Assembly (NCBI GenBank): GCA_026225435.1
Contig: JAMFST010000100.1
Span: 1-6,653, forward strand
Direction of reading: 5' to 3'
DNA from: Labilithrix luteola
GTDB taxonomy: Bacteria > Myxococcota_A > Polyangia > Polyangiales > Polyangiaceae
Length of the DNA stretch: 6,653 nt
The notes under the pieces are model-generated. The model was not told where the DNA came from, did not search any database, and worked only from the letters and a program-made list of their open reading frames with translations. Below are positions 6,287 through 6,653 of the stretch, one piece after another (positions within the stretch are counted from its first letter, which is position 1; each line of letters begins with the position of its first letter). The position numbers and the translations under genes are program-made.

Positions 6287-6653
6287 TCAAAGGCCGCGGT
6301 AGCACCTGTCCGGTGCGCCCGCGGCTTTTTGCTGCGCTTTGGTGGCGTCGGCGTCGCGGCCCAGGTCGCGGTACAGGGTGCTGATCTTCGCCCACGCGCA
6401 CGGCGGCGGCGGCACGATGCGCTCGGCGTTGATGCGCAGCTGGGCGAGGCGATCGGTGCCGCGCGGCTCCCAGATGGTGGAGAACCAGCCCGCGGTGCTG
6501 TGGGGGCTGGCGGAGGTGGGCTCGCTCGGCCGCTGGAGGTTCGGCCACATGGCCGCGGCGAAGAGGACCACTGCCATCACCGCGCGCGGCAGGTGGCGCT
6601 TCCAGCCGTCCCCCGCCGGGAGCAGCGCCGGGAGCCAGGCCACCACCACCAGC
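6287..6653 (-). CDS. C-terminal part of a membrane protein with a TPR-like end (partial)
   Basis: A minus-strand frame enters from beyond the window's right edge and stops with TGA at 6289-6287, giving about 120 visible residues. The visible part begins with a hydrophobic run (VVVAWLPALLPAG), then a second probable membrane helix (AVMAVVLFAAAMWPNL). A soluble C-terminal segment follows, in which CAWAKISTLYRDLGRDADA resembles one tetratricopeptide-repeat unit. Multi-pass membrane proteins ending in TPR-like helices include some glycosyltransferases and O-antigen-ligase-type proteins, but no catalytic region is visible, so no function is assigned. The GTG near 6649 is most likely internal rather than the start, because the hydrophobic run continues to the window edge. 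The gene is convergent with the protease gene, whose terminator lies within its last codons. Confidence 0.62.
   Translation of the reverse strand, partial: LVVVAWLPALLPAGDGWKRHLPRAVMAVVLFAAAMWPNLQRPSEPTSASPHSTAGWFSTIWEPRGTDRLAQLRINAERIVPPPPCAWAKISTLYRDLGRDADATKAQQKAAGAPDRCYRGL
6293..6330 (+). terminator. Intrinsic terminator of the M50 protease gene
   Basis: GCCGCGG (6293-6299) pairs perfectly with CCGCGGC (6319-6325); an inner stem GCACC/GGTGC (6302-6306, 6312-6316) closes a TGTCC loop, and TTTTT follows at 6326-6330. AAAG before the stem can extend the pairing into the T-run. It begins 30 bases after the protease stop. On the minus strand only three Ts follow the stem, so it may also end the convergent gene, but less efficiently. 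Confidence 0.88.

Noticed and set aside
6231..6548. A 105-codon minus-strand frame overlapping both the protease gene's end and the partial membrane-protein gene.
   Set aside because: Arg/His/Pro-rich shadow translation. The frame ending at 6287 has plausible membrane helices and a TPR-like segment and does not overlap the protease gene.

Overview
The window is GC-rich DNA with a strong G/C preference at third codon positions. It encodes several outer-membrane proteins (a TonB-dependent receptor, a small beta-barrel and a lipoprotein), so the host is a Gram-negative bacterium. The Asp/Gly/Ala/Thr-rich linker after the lipoprotein cysteine, the pectin-acetylesterase-family lipoprotein and the short single-PDZ RseP-type protease are all common in Myxococcota (Polyangia-like deltaproteobacteria). 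That assignment is an inference from composition and gene style, not from a marker gene.

Layout. (1) 1-113, plus strand: the last 36 codons of a gene, possibly a GNAT acetyltransferase. (2) 123-3671, minus strand: two genes in the order TonB-dependent receptor (GTG start at 3671) then pectin-acetylesterase-family lipoprotein (ATG at 1562, GTG possible at 1565). They lie 15-18 bases apart and in the same frame, which looks like a transcription unit pairing a transporter with a surface hydrolase. (3) 3672-3730: a 59-bp divergent intergenic region with a 6-bp inverted repeat (arm centres 21 bp apart). (4) 3731-5168, plus strand: a Crp/Fnr-family regulator with an FNR-like recognition helix but no Fe-S cysteines, then, 4 bases after its stop, a small secreted beta-barrel with four cysteines. 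(5) 5234-6262, plus strand: an M50 (RseP-type) site-2 protease. (6) 6287-6653, minus strand: the C-terminal end of a membrane protein with a TPR-like tail, convergent with the protease gene. A strong intrinsic terminator for the protease gene lies inside this convergent reading frame.

How the genes may work together (inference). The regulator is divergent from the receptor-esterase pair and nearly abuts the small barrel gene, so it is a candidate regulator of both. The theme is the cell envelope: outer-membrane uptake, a surface esterase, a small outer-membrane barrel and an intramembrane protease of the type that handles envelope-stress signalling. I saw no mobile elements, CRISPR arrays, tRNA or rRNA genes, and no clearly new defence or biosynthetic system. 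The most unusual points are the receptor-esterase pair, the structured divergent region, and the Ser/Pro tail of the regulator.
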